NCBI GenBank assembly: GCA_029204225.1
Contig: CM055093.1
Span: forward strand, 3,998,056 to 4,062,055
From: Diphasiastrum complanatum
Taxonomy: Eukaryota > Streptophyta > Lycopodiopsida > Lycopodiales > Lycopodiaceae
Length of the DNA stretch: 64,000 nt
Reading direction: 5' to 3'
In this document: piece after piece, positions 10,716-22,167 of the stretch
How the letters are laid out: each line of letters starts with the position of its first letter
Position numbering within the stretch: position 1 is the first letter of the stretch
The notes under the pieces: generated by a model
What the model was told of the DNA's origin: nothing
Seen by the model: the letters and a program-made list of their open reading frames with translations, nothing else
Databases searched by the model: none
Position numbers and translations under genes: made by a program

Positions 10716-11506
10716 AAAAGGAGGTTGGTCTCAATTTTCCAAAGTTCCCTTTTAGCATCAATAAGATTGGTGGATCTTATACAAAGTCTAACAAGCTTTC
10801 TTATGCTAGATCTAGGTCAAGATCTATGCTTCTTGAAGATGTTCATCTTTGTGCTAACTTGGCTAGCTCTGATGATAATGATGGTTCTTCAATAGTTCTT
10901 CATGCCAAGTGCAAGCGTGCAAAAGGTAAGGAAAGAACTAACTTCATCAATGGAAGTGATGAAGGTTCTTCCTTGGAAAAGATTGTTGCTAATGATTTCT
11001 TTTCTCATATGGAAAAAGATGTTGCTAGGTGCATTCATGAAGGAGATGACTCTTCTACATTTTTTTGTGATGAGTCCAAGAAATTCATTTTTGCAGCAAG
11101 TGGAGTCACATGTCTTCATAAAGAGAGGAGATCAATTGGTTCTATCATGAGACTTGGTGAGGGAGATAGTCACAAGTCAATAAGAAGAGAAGTATGTGAA
11201 AAGTCCAAAGTAGGATGTACTTTGAATGATGTCATTGTGGATGATAGTGAGGAAGAATCATTATCATATGAGTCATTACCTAAAACATTGAGTAGAAGTT
11301 CTTGTTTCAAAATAGAGAGTACTTCAATCATCCTTATGTTGAAGGTACTAATCATTTTTTTCATGGCTTCTAATGTTTTTGAGGTTTCTACTTCTTATGA
11401 TGCAATCATTAAGAGGGAGTCTTATGAAGGAAAACGGAAGACTGGTTCTTGGGAAGATCCAAGGCATGGATCTCACATCTCTTCATCAACTCAAAGGATT
11501 CTATGA
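10716..11506 (+). CDS. Unknown protein region carried by element H
   Basis: The open frame starting at 10589 (305 residues in all) leaves copia homology after the pre-integrase lead-in. It then runs without a stop to 11506. The sequence is Ser-, Lys- and acidic-rich, with KIESTSIILMLKVLIIFFMA as a possible hydrophobic segment near residues 245-265. I recognise no domain. It lies exactly where integrase should begin. Either it is a decayed or captured sequence that happens to stay open, or an element-specific ORF. The downstream frame at 11373-11810 overlaps it. Confidence 0.4.
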
Positions 11507-12634
11507 TTGTGAATTGATCACTCATGATCAAAATGGCAAAAAGTTGGTTGGAGAAGACTACATGGAGCAAATCGAGAGGCAATTTTTTCAAGACAAGGGA
11601 GATCTCATTGGTGAGCTTATTGAGATTTGTTACGGACTCAAGAGGGCTAGATTTATTAGGTTTGATACTCATCTTCACCTATTTTACTTCATGTTTGATG
11701 GAAAGTTTGGAATCTATCTTTTGATTTGTGATGGTGGCATTGTTTTTACATCAAGCATTGATGAGATCTTGTTGGATCTAGATCATATGTTTGAGAGGGA
11801 GTATTTCTAGAGGCTCAGGTTTGAGGATATTCATAACTTTGATATCTAAGATGATCAAGAGAAAGCTAAGCAAGTGGAAGCGACTCACTTTGCTTTAGTC
11901 ACATGCTTTGGAGAATCTTCTTGTGTAGATGATGCTATGTAAGTGGATATTGGTTCTCATGGTTTTCATGCTGGAAAATAATCTAATGGATCTAGAAAAT
12001 AGGTCTTAGTCTATGGCTTTGATGGTCAAGTGGAAGATCAAGAGGTTGATCTCAAAGGGCTTCAACAACACAAAAGGGAAAGTGGCAATTTGGAGCTAGT
12101 CAAGAGCATCAAAGGAGAGTCAATTGGCAAAGATGTTTTGGATCTGTTTTTGCGAAAATATTCATACTCAAGTAAGGTCAAAGGATCAACAAGGAAGTGT
12201 TGTTCAAGTTCACTTTATACCTTCTATCTCATGTTTGAGCAATTTCATGTGGATGTGTGCAAATTGTCAAGATATGTCAAACTAGCAACATTGGTTTGCA
12301 TCATTTTGATGTTGGAGTTGTACTAGCATTCTTGGATGGATTTGCTGATGGAAATGAAGGTTTTGGAGGTTCATTATGTCACTCATTAATGGCCAAGTCA
12401 TCAAGTGTTGACGATATCTCATTCATGGAGTTTTATGGTGGAGACATATCAAAAAAGGACAAAGTTGGAGGAGACAAGCAAGCAAATGGCCATTACTCAC
12501 ATTTATTGTTTGGTTGCTGTAATTTTTCAAAGAGTTCAAAGTTTGAAACATGGAGGAATCATTTCATTTACATTCTATTTGGTTCTTCATGTTCTAGTCA
12601 CATCTTGACATGTAAAATTGATGTAAGTAAATAG
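11507..12634 (+). pseudogene. Non-copia coding segment shared with E2 (element H copy)
   Basis: Frames through here encode FYDCELITHDQNGKKLVGED, RARFIRFDTHLHLFYFMFDG, and from 11907 on a series matched by E2 on the other strand: CFG.SSC, FDGQVEDQEVDLKGLQQ, GKDVLDLFL, FYLMFEQFHVDVCKLSRY, HHFDVGVVLAFLDGFADG, SFMEFYGGD and WRNHFIYILFG. Several stops and frameshifts are present. Conservation between two elements at protein level suggests it was once a real coding unit. Function is unknown; no reverse transcriptase or integrase motif can be found. Confidence 0.6.
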
Positions 12635-12788
12635 TGAAGCATTCAATTTGGACACTATTCTCTACATCAGTCATGGAAAATACTTTAGAACATTAGAAAG
12701 AAGATCTATACTTAGGATGGAGATCATTATAAAGTTGGATCAAAGTAGTATGGTTAAAACTATGCCAAAACTAGTTGAAGAGGGAGCG

Positions 12789-13485
<697 letters not shown>

Positions 13486-13499
13486 AATCAGAATCATTG

Positions 13500-14354
13500 A
13501 ACATATCCATAAATTGTTGAGTTCCCGGTAAAGTAGCTATGGTTTGTGGGGGTGAGGCGGCTTGAGCAGGGCGAGTCGGGAATGACAATCTCGCTACATA
13601 CCCGTCAATGACTCTGTGAGCTGGATGCTTGGCGGGAGGATTCAGATGATGCTACTTCATATGTGGCTAGGACTGACTCAGCACAAAATCCATGGATCTT
13701 ATTATCAAGGTACGAGGCGGCTAAGGATGACAAAAGAGAGCCAGCAACAAACCGTTGCTTCCCCAAAAACCATTTTGTACCAGTCATAAGGTTCTCAGGG
13801 TCCCTGACCTAACTTATAGTTAGATTCTACTAGACGATGGAGGATCCGAGATGAGATCTTGTCCTTTTTGAGGTTGCCAACCATCAAGAAGTTGTTCTCA
13901 GTAACCGTGGGCAGTAGCCTGTAGGGCTGAATCTCTGATGGCCTCTACCAGGTAACCGTTATTGGTCCAATACAACTCTGTGGCAGTGTCCATGAAAGGC
14001 TTTATGATATTTTTGGCATGTTGTGGTTTGGTAAAGGGTGTGTCCCTGAAGAAATTCCTATGGTTGCAAGGGCGGCTTCAGTAACTCGCACCTTGTGGGT
14101 AGCTCCTTGGTAGGTGATTTAAAACTTGGATTTTCTCTCATTTCAAGTGCTAATGCCCATGGTAATAAATTCCATATTGATTTTTCTTGAAAAGACACGC
14201 TCATGGGGATACCCATTGCCATGAGCAAGGGCTCAACAAGGGTCATCCACTCATCCACCCTGCTTGTCCTCGGAAGAACCATGAGATCCGTTGTAGTCGG
14301 AACATCACGATGAATCACATATCGAGGTGAATGACTGGTATCAGTAGACGACAT
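13500..14354 (-). pseudogene. Broken coding sequence of unknown identity
   Basis: On the minus strand a frame starts at 14354 in a good context (ACCACCATGTCGTC) and reads to 14058. It includes PTTTDLMVLPRTSRVDEWM and SFQEKSIWNLLPWALALEM. A frameshift then leads to PTVTENNFLMVGNLKKDK, ILHRLVESNYKLGQGP and, from 13787, MTGTKWFLGKQRFVAG. The wording looks protein-like over about 250 codons, so this was probably once one ORF. The neighbour upstream in sense is a copia-type gag scrap, so a retroelement origin is likely. I do not recognise the family. Confidence 0.4.
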
Positions 14355-14459
14355 GGTGGTAAAAGGTAGAAACTGAAATCAGAAAAGACTTAAGAGTGAA
14401 TCAGGCTGTAAGAAAGTATCGGAAAAGTTTTGTTGTGGGAAAAATTTTCAAGAACTTCA

Positions 14460-14720
14460 CTAGCACAAGTGGGAAATGAAATCGAATTCAGCCCTTTTAT
14501 ACTGAATTCTATGTGCATCCAATGCACCCCTCTTCAATGCAACACCACTTATATGAGCAATGATGTGATCCTTCATTGACAAATTTATCAAGGATAATGC
14601 TTTTTGTGTGCTCTTAATGTATGACCACATATTTGTAAGAGTGGTCGTTGTCCTTTGTTCTATAACTACGACAATGTTCCAAAGCTCTTTTCCATCAAAA
14701 TTTTCAAACATTAAAGACAT
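14460..14720 (-). pseudogene. copia gag fragment
   Basis: The minus-strand frame contains WSYIKSTQKALSLINLSMKD followed by HIIAHISG. This is the usual copia gag pattern of ALS.I.LS..D.II.HIS after a Trp. The phrase INLS(M/V)KDHII(A/T)H recurs in the gag scrap at 53113-53274. The remainder of gag is missing on both sides. Confidence 0.55.
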
Positions 14721-15560
14721 GCATAAATGCTCTAAGAAAAAAATAGAAGTGGAAGAGTGTCATATTGTAGATGTGTCATTGTCACTCAAAGGTTGGCTTT
14801 TCCTTCTATTCTGGTTGATCTTCTTCATAAAACAAACTAGAAATCGTAGTCTTTTATTGAGTGAAGCTTTCAAAATATTTAATTCCTATTTATAGTTGAA
14901 TTCCCGAACCTCTCCAACTCCAGTAATAATATTTTATGCATGAGAATATAAAATCATCAATTGGAACAATGAATGTTATTACCTTTTATGTAATAAATTT
15001 TAAATTCAAAGAGCGTTACTTTATTTGAGCTAATTCAAAACATTTTACCTCGTACCTTGATAATGCGAATCCGTTGAGGTTGTCGCTTATGGAATGATAA
15101 ATATGGCATTGTCACCAAAATATCTCCAATGCTCTATAGGACACCTGATCAGACAGATCTCAATTCTACTAACAAAGTGTGCAGTTTACTTTACAAAGGA
15201 TGAGAAAGAAATGAACGCGAACTCGAAACATTTCTATTCGTGACCAACTCTCAAACACTCAAACTGAAGAGATTCTCAAACTCACACAATCAGAGACACA
15301 ACAGTTAGATAAGACAACAAGAGATGTATATTGATGATTCAGATTCAGAGTTATAAAAATTCATTTTTGATCAATAGTTTCTTATTGTCTAAAATTGTCT
15401 AAAGTTGTCTCTTATTTTCGCATGCATATTCAATCAGAGCAAAAACTATTCTATTACTACTACATAGATCAGATACAAACCCAATTGAAGACACTGATAT
15501 TAGTTTGATTTATTCAAACTTTCATCGTTTTCTCTGTGGAAGAATCATTACTATTTTTCC
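14721..15560. other. Spacer and probable 5' LTR of copia element C
   Basis: AT-rich non-coding sequence. The right part must contain the 5' LTR of C, since a primer-binding site follows at 15566 and the preceding bases end CTACA at 15564. No second LTR copy exists in the window, so the left end of the LTR cannot be placed. Confidence 0.45.
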
Positions 15561-15680
15561 TACAGTGGTATCAGAGCATACGGAATTAAAGCTGATACAG
15601 TGGTATCAGAGCATACAAGTTCAAAGCTGATACAGTGATATCATAACGAATCAGAGTCGATACAGTGGTATCTTTGCATC
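15561..15680 (+). repeat. Reiterated tRNA-Met primer-binding site of element C
   Basis: TGGTATCAGAGC, the complement of the 3' end of plant initiator tRNA-Met and the standard copia PBS, occurs at 15566-15577 and again at 15601-15612. The unit TACAGTGGTATCAGAGCATAC...AAGCTGA is tandem. Copies start at 15561, 15596, 15631 (decayed, TACAGTGATATCA) and 15661 (TACAGTGGTATC). The first copy abuts the LTR end. The array lies 65-185 bp before the gag start. Confidence 0.85.
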
Positions 15681-15744
15681 CCTCTCAACATTCTTCATAC
15701 ATCCATCAGCAAGCCGCTATCTAGAGGTTACTCAAAAATAGAAG

Positions 15745-16905
15745 ATGTCGTCAATCAACAATATTTAGGCTAAGATCATTACAATCTTGGATCCAGAAGG
15801 TTCAAACTACTTTATTTGAAAATTAAAGACTTCACTCTTATTAAAGAGCGAAGGTCTATGGAAATGAGTAGAACCAATTGAGGAGAAGCCAATAGCTACT
15901 CCTGGCAAAGAACCTCGAGAATGGAGTTTAAAAAATGACAAAGCTATAACAATTATTGTGTCTTCAATACATGACAATATAATGCTAGATCTTACATCAA
16001 TTTCAAACACAAAGGATTTTTGGAAAGAATTGCAAACAAAAAATGAGACTCGATCTCGTAATCAGATCATGTTCTTGAAAGAACAATTAACTTACCTACA
16101 GTGGGACGGCAAAGACCTGAACACATTCGTGCGAAAGATTACAAATCTGTTTATTTCCTTACAGAATTCTGGTGCAGAAAATACAATTTCAAAGGAAAAA
16201 CAACTTAGTTATTTTCTTTGAGCCCTACCCAAGTCATTGCACACAACTTGAACCTTATTGGCGAAAGATGCAACAATGACACTTCAAAAGGCAATAGACG
16301 AAGTTAAAGAGGAAGTAGAAGTTCATGAACACTATGGTGACAATGGTGATTCCGAAAATGCTCTATTTACTCAGAAGAATAAATCTTCTTAGAAGTCTAA
16401 GTTTAAGAGGGAGTCATCTAAAAAGAACGAGTCTAAGACAAATGATCAACAATCTGAAAAACAACAGAAAATTTTTGGTGATAAGAAGATCTACAACAGA
16501 TGTAGAAGATCAGGTCACATAGAAGATAAGTGTTGGTTAAATCCAAAAATTGAATGCATTCATTATCATAAACGGGGTCATGCAGCAGTAAACTGTTATC
16601 AGAATCTTAGAAATAAAAAGGAGAAGAATTGAAGCGAACCTTCATATTCAAACTATGTCAAAGACAAAGCATAATGCTCTAGAGCCAACAAAAGACATGG
16701 TGACAAAAAACTCAGCAACTTATGTTAGTGCTGATCTATGTTGTTCATCTAATTCAATTCAAGAAGTAGTACTTGATTCGGGAGCCACCTCACATATTGT
16801 TTTCTCGAAACAAATTTTTTCTGAGTATCGTCATTGGGTGATGCAAAGTACTTCATAATGTTTATTGATGACTTTAGCAAGTTCACTGTGGTACTCTTTA
16901 TCCTT
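15745..16905 (+). pseudogene. copia element C: gag, protease and start of integrase, broken
   Basis: From ATG 15745 the frame gives a copia gag: MSSINNI, ILDPEGSNYF, EKPIATPGKEPREWSLKNDKA, NTKDFWKELQ, FLKEQLTYLQWDGKDLNTFV. Two decayed knuckles follow, CRRSGHIEDKC and CIHYHKRGHAAVNC. The protease motif VVLDSGATSHI is near 16770-16805. A jump then leads to FIDDFSKFTVVLF (about 16858-16905), the catalytic-core lead of the integrase, so the pre-integrase and HHCC zinc finger are deleted. Stops occur in gag at several places. The element resumes at 24669 after nested insertions. The gag is related to the fragment at 61993-62241. Confidence 0.75.
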
Positions 16906-17657
16906 GTACTTCGGCCAAAGATGCTTGGGATACTCGCAAGCCAACATCTCTCATGAGAAAGAAGACTTTATTGCAAGTGATGGAGAATGCTCACTTATGG
17001 CATCAAAATCCTCCTCTTCCACCTTCAAGATGGATGACTCTTGGTATATTGATAGTGGAGCATCTTCACATATGTGTAGCTCCAAGGACTCCTTTTCAAC
17101 TATTATGCCTTATGAAGGAATCAAGAAGACCATATATTTTGCAAGTGATCAAGAGTGCAAAATTGAAGGAGTAGGGACTATTCCCTTGAAGCTTGCATCA
17201 TCAAAAGTTCTATCTCTTCAAGAGGTTATTTTTGTTCCCAAGATTACAAAGAATCTTATAAGTGTTGGCAAATTACTTGATGGTGGCCTTGATGTCAATT
17301 TCCATATTGACAATTGTGTACTCAAGAAGGATGGTGAGATCCTTGCATATGGATCTAGATATGGAGGAATCTACAAATTAAACCTAAGAGAGAGTGCAAA
17401 ATATCTTGAGGTTGCTTATGTATCAAAGTCTTCAAAGTAGGATGATCACACAAGATGCACATTTCTTCTTTCTTCAAGATTTATGGTGCATGATTATTTC
17501 CTATTATTCAAAGCATATGCTGAGATGGAATTCTAATTGAAGATCAAAGCTTTGAGGAGTGGTGGAGCTCTTGGAAGAAATACACCATATGAAGTATTAT
17601 TATTGAAGCCTAAGGTTGATTACCTTAGTGTCTTTGGAGGTTCTTTCTTTGCACATA
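16906..17657 (+). pseudogene. copia element D fragment: protease and integrase C-terminal part
   Basis: A second copia family begins here inside C. The ORF 16865-17440 contains the protease DSWYIDSGASSHMCSSKDSF, then YEGIKKTIYFASDQECKIEG and VIFVPKITKNLISVGKLLDG. After 17441 come stops and a deletion of the integrase core. The frame then resumes as NTPYEVLLLKPKVDYLSVFG, the conserved block that follows the integrase. It is interrupted at 17657 by element A and continues at 23006. Confidence 0.7.
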
Positions 17658-18490
17658 TGTGGAAAAAGTACAAAAAGAACCAAGAGTGGATCCTAATCTG
17701 ATCCTCAAGAGGGATTGGATGTTAGATTTACTTGATCTATCAATCTACATAAGATTAAGATCAATCTAGATCAATTCTAGACATAAAATCCAAACAAGAA
17801 CAATCATTTATTGAAGGTAAATGTACTTGCTGGTTTCACATGTGTGAAACCATGTCAGGGTACGGACTCCAACCTGAAAATCAATTACACATTGATAGAA
17901 CCTCAAAACAATCAAAACAAATGTAGAAAAATGGAGAGAATCACTCAAAATTGCTTCCAAAACCAAGATTGGTGTCTCACACTGATTATGGCCAAATGTG
18001 GCTCTATATATACAATAAGTGGGAGCTCGTGGTACTGATCATCCCTTTGATCCCACATGTGTGAAGGTGCTTTGTCATATGATGATTCATCATGCAAAAC
18101 TGACACTTGGACAAAACCTTCTATTTTGAGCACTTTTGGTCCATTTTCCTTCTATATGGAGATCTACTTGAAAATCTTCTAGAAGTCAAAATTCGTCTAC
18201 TTCAGCTTATTCCACACATGTGATCTGTCCTCTACACATGGGATGTGACATCTAACCAAAGGATGTGGCTCATGCAAGCAATAGATTGATGCCATGTGTC
18301 ATATGTCTAGAAAACTAGTTTTTGGCCTTTTTAGCCACTAGAACTTGAATTAAATCATATGTACAACCTATATGATTATGGTACATGACAAGTACACTAT
18401 TTCAACACGTGGGAACAGGCTCCACACATGTGTATTTATCTATATACAATATTTTTGGCCTCTACCAAGCTTATTTTTGCATTTTTCACA
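17658..18490 (-). repeat. 3' LTR of element A (left)
   Basis: Starts TGTGGAAAAAGTAC and ends TTTTTCACA in plus orientation. On the minus strand it reads TGTGAAAAA...TTTTTCCACA. It contains several CACAYGTG palindromes. Confidence 0.93.
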
Positions 18491-19260
18491 CTCCTCCTCA
18501 AAAATCTAGCTTGGTAAATCTAGCTTGATGGAAAACATGATGATCTTGAACTTGACTACATGGGCTGAATTGGTCTTTGCTGGTTCAAAAGGTGTGAAGA
18601 TAAGCCAATGAGCTTGATGTTGATCTGAAATCACCATATCCATGATAGTGCTTCTTTGATGTTGACATCTTTGATGAACTTGAGAGCTTTGCACCATCCT
18701 AGCATCTTCGAAATTGATTCCTTCCAAATTTTATGTAGATGCTTGACTTTGAGGCTTGCTCCTTCCTCATGTGCATGCTCCTCCATGAGAAAATAAAGAT
18801 TTCTTCTTGACTTATTAGGATCACAAAGATCTAAACATCATGTTATCATGATCTAGAGAATTAGACTTATCCAAATTGGCAAGACTATGCATGCTATAAT
18901 AACAAAGTGTTTGCATCATATCTTCATGCTTGTTTACCATGCTAATCTCAGATCCAATGAGGCTAAATACTTCATTATGGAGATAAGTGTCTTTAGAAGA
19001 TGATTCAGTTACTCTCATAAAGAGTTTACAATTTGCCTCAATACAAATGTTCAAACTATGAGTGAACAAATCACTTTTGCTCTTACATGACTCAAGAACA
19101 TACATTTGATGAAATAACCATTTGCTTTCTAATTGATTTAAAATCAATTTCAACCTTTTAAGAACATCATATGTGTTCTCAAGAGAGACTTCATACTCAA
19201 CTAGTATGGCTTTACTCCAATTTTAAGATGCAATGATCTCACTAAAGCAAATTGATTTAT
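18491..19260 (-). pseudogene. Element A unknown protein, repeat-2 domain
   Basis: The sense frame runs FDKSICFSEIIAS, a stop in place of Gln, then NWSKAILVEYEVSLEN and LNQLESKWLFHQMYVLE. It continues ICIEANCKLFMRVTESSSKD and TYLHNEVFSLIGSEI. This mirrors the domain encoded upstream at 19740-20010 (CFEGIFVSQRWLKAILVECD ... CTLLMRISEASKLDTYIHKQVVSLIEMEI). The protein therefore had two copies of a domain of about 130 residues. The purine tract GAGGAGGAGTG next to the LTR lies at 18489-18499. In element B the equivalent is 44905-45748. Confidence 0.65.
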
Positions 19261-20367
19261 CAAATGACATAGGAGAAGTAAGTATGAGATGATACCACAT
19301 GAGATATGCTCCTCTTTCCCTTGAAATGTGAGCCACATGGACTCAACCATGTTTTTTGAGATTATTTTTGGAATCACAACTTGAGAAGGTCTCTCCTCCT
19401 CAATCCTTGACATACTTGAACCTTGAGAAGGACTCTCCTCCTCAATCCTTGGCACACTTGAACCTTGAGATGACTCCTTAAGATCCTCTTCATGATGCTC
19501 CTTTTTTATGGAAATACGAGACCTCCATGTCTCATAATGATCACAACAATCATGACCATTCAATATGCACTTCCTATGATTATCAATATTACTTATGCTA
19601 GAAACATAAGTCCAAAAATCACCACAGCTTGGCATGATTTTTCCAATATTGAAATCAAAAGGTATTTCCATCTCAATAAGGCTAACTACTTGCTTATGGA
19701 TATAAGTGTCCAATTTGGATGCTTCACTTATCCTCATAAGAAGTGTACAACTTGCCTTTAGGATTGAAAACATACAATTTTCATCTTTATGAATGAACAC
19801 GTCATTCATGATATTATTGAAACCAAAAGATCCTACATTATGAAGATATTTCCATTTCCTTGTCTTCATAACTAATGTAAGCTTACAAGGAAAACATGCT
19901 TTGCTATTCTTTAAGGCATCACACTCAACTAGTATTGCCTTAAGCCACCTTTGAGATACAAAAATCCCTTCAAAGCAAAATCGATATTCATAAGTTGACA
20001 TGAGAGCATAAATGAAACTATTTTCATTTTGTGATTGATGCTCCTTATTCTTGATTGATTTCTCTTGGATCATAACAATAAGTTTGAACTTATCTAAAGT
20101 TCCAAGCAAAATACTTTCCAAGGACATAAAATAAATCCAAGTTACTTTCATGAAAGTGACATCTATCTTTGCATCTTGAACCAAACAATGCACTTCCAAA
20201 TGAAAAATTTCAAAAGATTTGACATGTGTTGTGATGGACTCTTGAAGACAAATCTTGCAAGTCCTTGTGAGACTCCAAGCCTCATTCACCTTTCCACAAA
20301 GGAAACACCTTTCCTTGGACTTGTCCTTCTTGTATTTGCATTTTGAACTTGATGCTCCATCCTTCAC
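19201..20367 (-). CDS. Unknown 388-residue protein of element A
   Basis: The longest open frame of element A. Near its start it has CFLCGKVNEAWSLTRTCKIC (residues 21-40), a CX2C-X12-CX2C pattern that could bind zinc. It continues with SFEIFHLEVHCLVQDAKIDV and FMSLESILLGTLDKFKLIV. The repeat-1 domain follows, FCFEGIFVSQRWLKAILVEC to DTYIHKQVVSLIEME. After a Cys-rich stretch around HDCCDHYETW come two QGSS(V/M)(P/S)RIEEE repeats. It has no similarity I can name. The sister in element B (45613-46659) is 348 residues long and closely similar. The nearly full conservation of the frame in two insertions argues for past selection. A nucleocapsid-like knuckle lies just upstream in frame. Confidence 0.6.
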   Translation of the reverse strand: MKDGASSSKCKYKKDKSKERCFLCGKVNEAWSLTRTCKICLQESITTHVKSFEIFHLEVHCLVQDAKIDVTFMKVTWIYFMSLESILLGTLDKFKLIVMIQEKSIKNKEHQSQNENSFIYALMSTYEYRFCFEGIFVSQRWLKAILVECDALKNSKACFPCKLTLVMKTRKWKYLHNVGSFGFNNIMNDVFIHKDENCMFSILKASCTLLMRISEASKLDTYIHKQVVSLIEMEIPFDFNIGKIMPSCGDFWTYVSSISNIDNHRKCILNGHDCCDHYETWRSRISIKKEHHEEDLKESSQGSSVPRIEEESPSQGSSMSRIEEERPSQVVIPKIISKNMVESMWLTFQGKEEHISCGIISYLLLLCHLINQFALVRSLHLKIGVKPY

Positions 20368-20520
20368 CTCGGCCCCCTTGCTTTGGTTCTCCTTGGATGG
20401 ACTGGTCTTCTTTTTGTAGCATCTTGAGAAAAAATATCATCCCTTGCCACAAAGGTTGCAGTCAGGATCCTTTCTTTCCTTCAATAGGATGCCACCTATT
20501 GATGCCATGTGAATAAAAGC
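20368..20520 (-). pseudogene. Zinc-knuckle lead of the element A protein
   Basis: Continuing the frame of the 388-residue ORF upstream gives CNLCGKG-stop-YFFSRCYKKKT. The copy in B reads CNLCGKERYFSSRC. This is the retroviral CX2CX4HX4C knuckle with Tyr at the His position. It is the only hint of a gag origin for these elements. Confidence 0.6.
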
Positions 20521-22155
20521 CTGTGATATGATTCTACAAATGTAATTTGTGACTTTCAAGATACTAGATTTGAACATCTTCAACAATCTAGAAGGATCTA
20601 CAAAAGATCTAGCTCACAAACCTAAGAATCAATCTTCACCGTAATGACTAGTCACTTGGAAACATTGCTTTGATCACTAAGACAAAAGCACACAATCTTT
20701 GAATCAAATGACTAAAGAAATCAGATCCAATCTCCTATTGGACTCATCAAATACCAATGACTCTTTCTTTTGAAAGTTGAAATGAATATGAAAAAGATTT
20801 GACACTTAGATTTTCCTTTTCACTTGACTAGTTCTCTCAACACTTGAGATTCTTGAAGAAAAGATAGATTTTGTTTCAAACACATGAAAATCAAACTTAA
20901 TCTGTTGACCCAAATAATCTCACTCTTGAGATTTAGAATGAATTTGATTTGATTTGAAAACAAACTATACCACCAATTTTTCACAAAGCTAAAAAATTAG
21001 ACAACTAGAGATTCACAAAGATCTCAACCATGCATGAATACTCAAATATGGACTCCTCCTCATTTTAGACATCCAATGGGATCACAAATTGACCCTCACA
21101 CTCTCACAAAAAAAGTTGAATAGAACTAATTTGAGTTTCATACATACTATGTCAATTTTTGCTCAACAAATTGAATTCACTCACTCCTATTGGATTCCAC
21201 CGAATACTCTACCTTTTAAGACTTGGATTGAAATTCAAAATCAAAAGTTGTGATTCTTCTCACTAAGATATTGTGCTTCAAAGAGCTAATGCCACTTAGA
21301 AAGATTTGATCACTTAGGAGAAGACAAATTCTCCACCAATAACAACTCAAAATGAGCTTCTAGATCTTGCTCTCTACAAAGGAAGGAACTCTTAGAAAAT
21401 TGGATCTCTCTCTACACATTTGTCATAGACACCTTAATGACTCTTTTCAAGCCTAACAATCACTCAAACAAATTGATTAGGGTTGAACAATGTGACTTGG
21501 ATCTCAATCTCTTTTCTAGAACTCTCAATTTAAGCCAATCTATGTCAAATTCTACAAAAGATTTGCATAGATGCTCTATATGCACTAGAAACTCTCAAAG
21601 GTTTCACTTGGAGGACAGATCCAAAGATGTTTTCTAGCAAATTTATGCTTCTAAACTTTACCCTATCACTCTTGAACAAATCTAGAGTGATGGTACAATG
21701 GATTTCAACCTCTCACCTTGCATATCACTCCTTAACCTATGATTTTTAGCAAAATCTCTCTCAACTTCAACATGCACTCAAAAATTCAGAGATGATCAAT
21801 TAATGCACCTAATTCAAGCTTCAAATTTAATTTCTTGGCTGATCTAATCAAGGAACTAATCAAAGGATTAGATTCTCTATAGAAAATGCTTGATTTTGCA
21901 CCAAAAATCACTCAAATTGAGTATGTGAGTCAAATTCTACAAATTTTTGAAATTTCTCAGTCAAAACCGGAGCTGTACGGCCTCACATGTGCGAAAAGTG
22001 TTCCTACAAGCCACAAGAAGATCTGGACCAAAAATTTTGAGGATAGCTATCAAATCCAACTCGCTACACAAAATTTGACTAGCTTCCAAAAAAATGCTAA
22101 TTTTGGCCTTGATTTGGATTAACCCTATCAATTTCAACAAAACCTCTTGTACTAG
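20521..22155 (-). other. Long non-coding leader of element A
   Basis: About 1.6 kb between PBS and coding region without a meaningful ORF. It aligns closely with the same interval of B (46960-48540). The shared sequence includes the end CTCACAYGTGYGAAAAG near 21981 and 48370. Confidence 0.6.
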
Positions 22156-22167
22156 GCTCTGATACCA
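22156..22167 (-). other. Primer-binding site of element A
   Basis: GCTCTGATACCA in plus, i.e. TGGTATCAGAGC on the minus strand, directly abuts the right LTR. It is complementary to initiator tRNA-Met. Confidence 0.92.

Noticed and set aside
17811-18038. 75-codon frame recurring in all four A/B LTRs (also 22321, 44225, 48705)
   Set aside because: It lies inside the LTR on the antisense strand across the TATA box; conservation follows from the LTR itself.
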